Shown here piece by piece: positions 22,537 through 24,187 of a stretch of 24,187 nucleotides of DNA (its first letter is position 1; each line of letters begins with the position of its first letter). The translations under genes were made by a program, and so were the position numbers. Below the pieces are notes generated by a model. It had not been told where the DNA came from. It saw only the letters and a program-made list of their open reading frames with translations, and searched no databases. Origin of the DNA: Christensenella sp. UBA3944 (lineage in GTDB: Bacteria; Bacillota; Clostridia; Christensenellales; DTU072); contig DGDU01000032.1 of NCBI GenBank assembly GCA_002385605.1, positions 1 through 24,187 of the forward strand. Reading direction: 5' to 3'.

Positions 22537-22567
22537 AAAAAGGGCTCTCTTTACGGGAACCCTTTTT
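22537..22567. terminator. Terminator between convergent GH2 and radical SAM genes
   Basis: AAAAAGGG (22537-22544) pairs with CCCTTTTT (22560-22567), with a partly paired inner stem, giving T-runs on both strands. The right arm overlaps the radical SAM stop codon by 2 bp. Confidence 0.7.
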
Positions 22568-24119
22568 ATATTACCTCAAACGCGTATCTGCCCGTCACCC
22601 TGTCCCTGTTGCGGTAGTCAAACCTCGCTATAAACCTCCCTTCGCCTTTATCGGGCAGGAAAGCAAACTCTTCATAACCGATAAGAGAGTCGGGTTTAAG
22701 TTCCTTAACAAAGCTTTTGAATTCGGCAGAGTATTCCCGTTTTAAGATCTTTGGGATTTTATTTATGGGGTTACAAAGAAGGTAATCCAGCCTAAGCGTT
22801 TCCTTAATGTGCGGCAGCCCGCCCTTATAGCTTAGCAGCGCCTTCTGAATGCCGTAGTCGGAATTGTCTTTTATGGGCAAAAGGTGTTCTGCAAGCGATA
22901 AGTAAAGGTTATAGGGGGAGCTTTCTGTCGTCGAAAGATACTCCAGAGTATAGAAAAACCTTCCGCTGTTATACAGCCTTTCGAATACCTTTTCGACCGA
23001 CTTCAGCTCGGCAAGCGCGGCTTGCGAAAGGGTGGGGGTAGAGATAACCTCGTAAGGGGGCTCGGAGCCGTAAACCGCTCCCGCGAATTCTCTTATCGGG
23101 GTATATTTCAGAAACTTCAAAAACCCAAGCTGCAATTTATGCGGCTTTAGCGCGTAAACGGCGCCGAAGCCCTCTTTGAAGGAATCAAGTGTCTCATGCG
23201 GTAAGCCCGCGATCAGGTCGAGATGAAGGTGGATATTCCCGTAGCCAAGTATTTTTTGTATGTTTTTTATAAGTTTTCGGGTGTTTGCCGACCTGTTAAC
23301 CGCCTTCAGGCTAAGGGGGTTAAGGCTTTGTATTCCCGCCTCAAGCTGTATAAGCCCCTTAGGCATACGGGATAAAAGCTCTAATGTGCTTTCCGTAAAC
23401 AAATCCGCGCCCACCTCGAAATGAAAGCACACATCGGGGTTATCGCCGAAGGTTTCAAGAATAAAGCTTAAGATTTCGTTTGCCCGCCTCGCGTCGGCGT
23501 TAAAGGTGCGGTCGGTGAATTTTATGATTTGCGCCCCGCCGTTTACTATATTTACAAGGTCTTTTTTTACCCTGTCTGAACCGAAATACCTCACCCCTTG
23601 CGAAAGCCCCGCCATGCAATAGGAACACTTAAAGGGGCAGCCTCTGGACGCCTCATAATAAATAAGCCTGTTTCGCGAGGCTTCCAGCCTTTCGGGGGTA
23701 TAGGGCGAAGGAATGCTGTCGAGGTCTTCGACGGGCTTTGCGTAAGTAACTTTGCCGCCGCCCTCGGTAATTAAGGTATAAAGAGCCTCCTCTCCCTCGC
23801 CTGTCACAATATGGTGGGCGTCAAAAGTTTCGTCGGCTTCGGGCCCGCCCGCGATAATCACGCACTCCGGGAGCAGCCTTCTTGTTTCGGCAATCAGTCT
23901 TTTTACATATATGGCATTAAAAACATAAACCGAAAGAAGGAGATAATCGGGCTCATAAGAAATTATCTCCTTTATAACTTCGTTAAAGGGCTCGTTGATG
24001 TTACGGTAGATTTCGTATACATCCTCAAAGCCTTTGCTCTTTAAGGATTGGCACAAAAACCAGCCCGCAGGCATTGTATGTATGAATTTTGAAGCTATGC
24101 CGCAATACAGTATACGCAT
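22566..24119 (-). CDS. Radical SAM protein, DUF4080-like (B12-binding-like N-terminus)
   Basis: This 517-residue protein has a Rossmann-like N-terminal domain (about 1-125; PDYLLLSVYVFNA, IIAGGPEA, GEGEEAL), as in cobalamin-binding radical SAM proteins, but no DxHxxG histidine motif. The core radical SAM domain has C161, C165 and C168 in GCPFKCSYC. FHFEVGADLF, QLEAGIQSLNPLSLKAVNR and HLDLIAGLPHET follow the canonical barrel order. The last 180 residues resemble the DUF4080 extension. Family members have no settled function and often act on RNA, peptides or cofactors. ATG 24119 has no Shine-Dalgarno, and a TATAAT box lies 6 nt upstream, so the gene may be read from a leaderless transcript. Confidence 0.85.
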   Translation of the reverse strand: MRILYCGIASKFIHTMPAGWFLCQSLKSKGFEDVYEIYRNINEPFNEVIKEIISYEPDYLLLSVYVFNAIYVKRLIAETRRLLPECVIIAGGPEADETFDAHHIVTGEGEEALYTLITEGGGKVTYAKPVEDLDSIPSPYTPERLEASRNRLIYYEASRGCPFKCSYCMAGLSQGVRYFGSDRVKKDLVNIVNGGAQIIKFTDRTFNADARRANEILSFILETFGDNPDVCFHFEVGADLFTESTLELLSRMPKGLIQLEAGIQSLNPLSLKAVNRSANTRKLIKNIQKILGYGNIHLHLDLIAGLPHETLDSFKEGFGAVYALKPHKLQLGFLKFLKYTPIREFAGAVYGSEPPYEVISTPTLSQAALAELKSVEKVFERLYNSGRFFYTLEYLSTTESSPYNLYLSLAEHLLPIKDNSDYGIQKALLSYKGGLPHIKETLRLDYLLCNPINKIPKILKREYSAEFKSFVKELKPDSLIGYEEFAFLPDKGEGRFIARFDYRNRDRVTGRYAFEVI

Positions 24120-24125
24120 GCGGTT

Positions 24126-24131
24126 ATTATA
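24126..24131 (-). promoter_or_regulatory. TATAAT box 6 nt before the radical SAM start codon
   Basis: On the reverse strand a perfect TATAAT (24131-24126) is separated by AACCGC from the ATG at 24119. No good -35 hexamer is seen at 16-18 bp, so the box is less certain than the matching arrangement at tilS. Confidence 0.4.
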
Positions 24132-24187
24132 CTACAAAAGGGGCAGAATTCCCACGCTTTGAAGTTCGCCCGCCAAAACAGCGCCGA
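24132..24187 (-). CDS. Probable C-terminal end of a further gene
   Basis: The reverse strand from the contig edge is open for 17 full codons, reading GAVLAGELQSVGILPLL and then TAG at 24134-24132, with codon choice like the neighbouring genes. It would end 12 bp before the radical SAM ATG, an operon-like spacing. The fragment is too short to identify the protein. Confidence 0.4.
   Translation of the reverse strand, partial: GAVLAGELQSVGILPLL

Overview
The window looks like one contig from an anaerobic Bacillota/Clostridia-type bacterium, probably assembled from metagenomic or other Illumina data. The evidence is an oxygen-sensitive pyruvate formate-lyase with its activase, a tilS-hpt-cca cluster, VanW and YitT families, a DUF4080-like radical SAM protein, and large secreted repeat proteins of kinds common in Clostridia. 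Consensus sigma-A promoters (TTGACA/TATAAT-like boxes, 17-bp spacers) and strong Shine-Dalgarno sites fit this. The taxonomy is inference. Bases 1-19 are Nextera/Tn5 adapter, so the left end is an assembly or trimming artefact and not genome.

Layout. 20-2839 (-): a secreted protein of at least 940 codons with eight tandem MBG-like repeats, cut off by the contig end and easily missed because its stop codon is absent. 2983-5966 (-): pflB-pflA, fermentative pyruvate cleavage. 6246-9221 (+): a 991-residue membrane-anchored InlB/Listeria-Bacteroides repeat surface protein driven by a perfect consensus promoter. 9202-13562 (-): an operon tilS-hpt-cca-vanW-like, with 1-nt start/stop overlaps and a promoter placed so that the tilS mRNA would be leaderless. 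13750-13841 (+): tRNA-Ser(GCU) and its terminator. 13910-14832: a TetR regulator (-) and an M24-peptidase-like gene (+), both missing their N-terminal ends and meeting head to head at about 14441-14455. This is either a misassembly or a real rearrangement breakpoint.

15057-16410 (-): a PIG-L/LmbE deacetylase and a GtrA-like membrane protein, probably a small glycan-modification operon. 16522-19624 (-): two tandem YitT membrane proteins and a TrmA/RlmD-family protein that keeps the four iron-sulfur cysteines but has lost nearly all catalytic motifs. 19732-20556 (-) and 20730-22502 (+): a divergent pair, an orphan amino-acid kinase resembling glutamate 5-kinase and an intracellular family-2 glycoside hydrolase, each with a clear promoter. 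22566-24119 (-): a radical SAM protein. 24132-24187 (-): probably the last codons of a further gene.

I found no phage, transposase, CRISPR array, restriction or defence system. The best leads are the degenerate rRNA/tRNA methyltransferase relative, the TATAAT-N6-ATG leaderless arrangement seen twice, the TetR/M24 breakpoint, and the pair of repeat-rich surface proteins flanking the pfl genes. Once the long reverse-strand gene at 20-2839 is recognised, no stretch over 300 bases lacks a gene.
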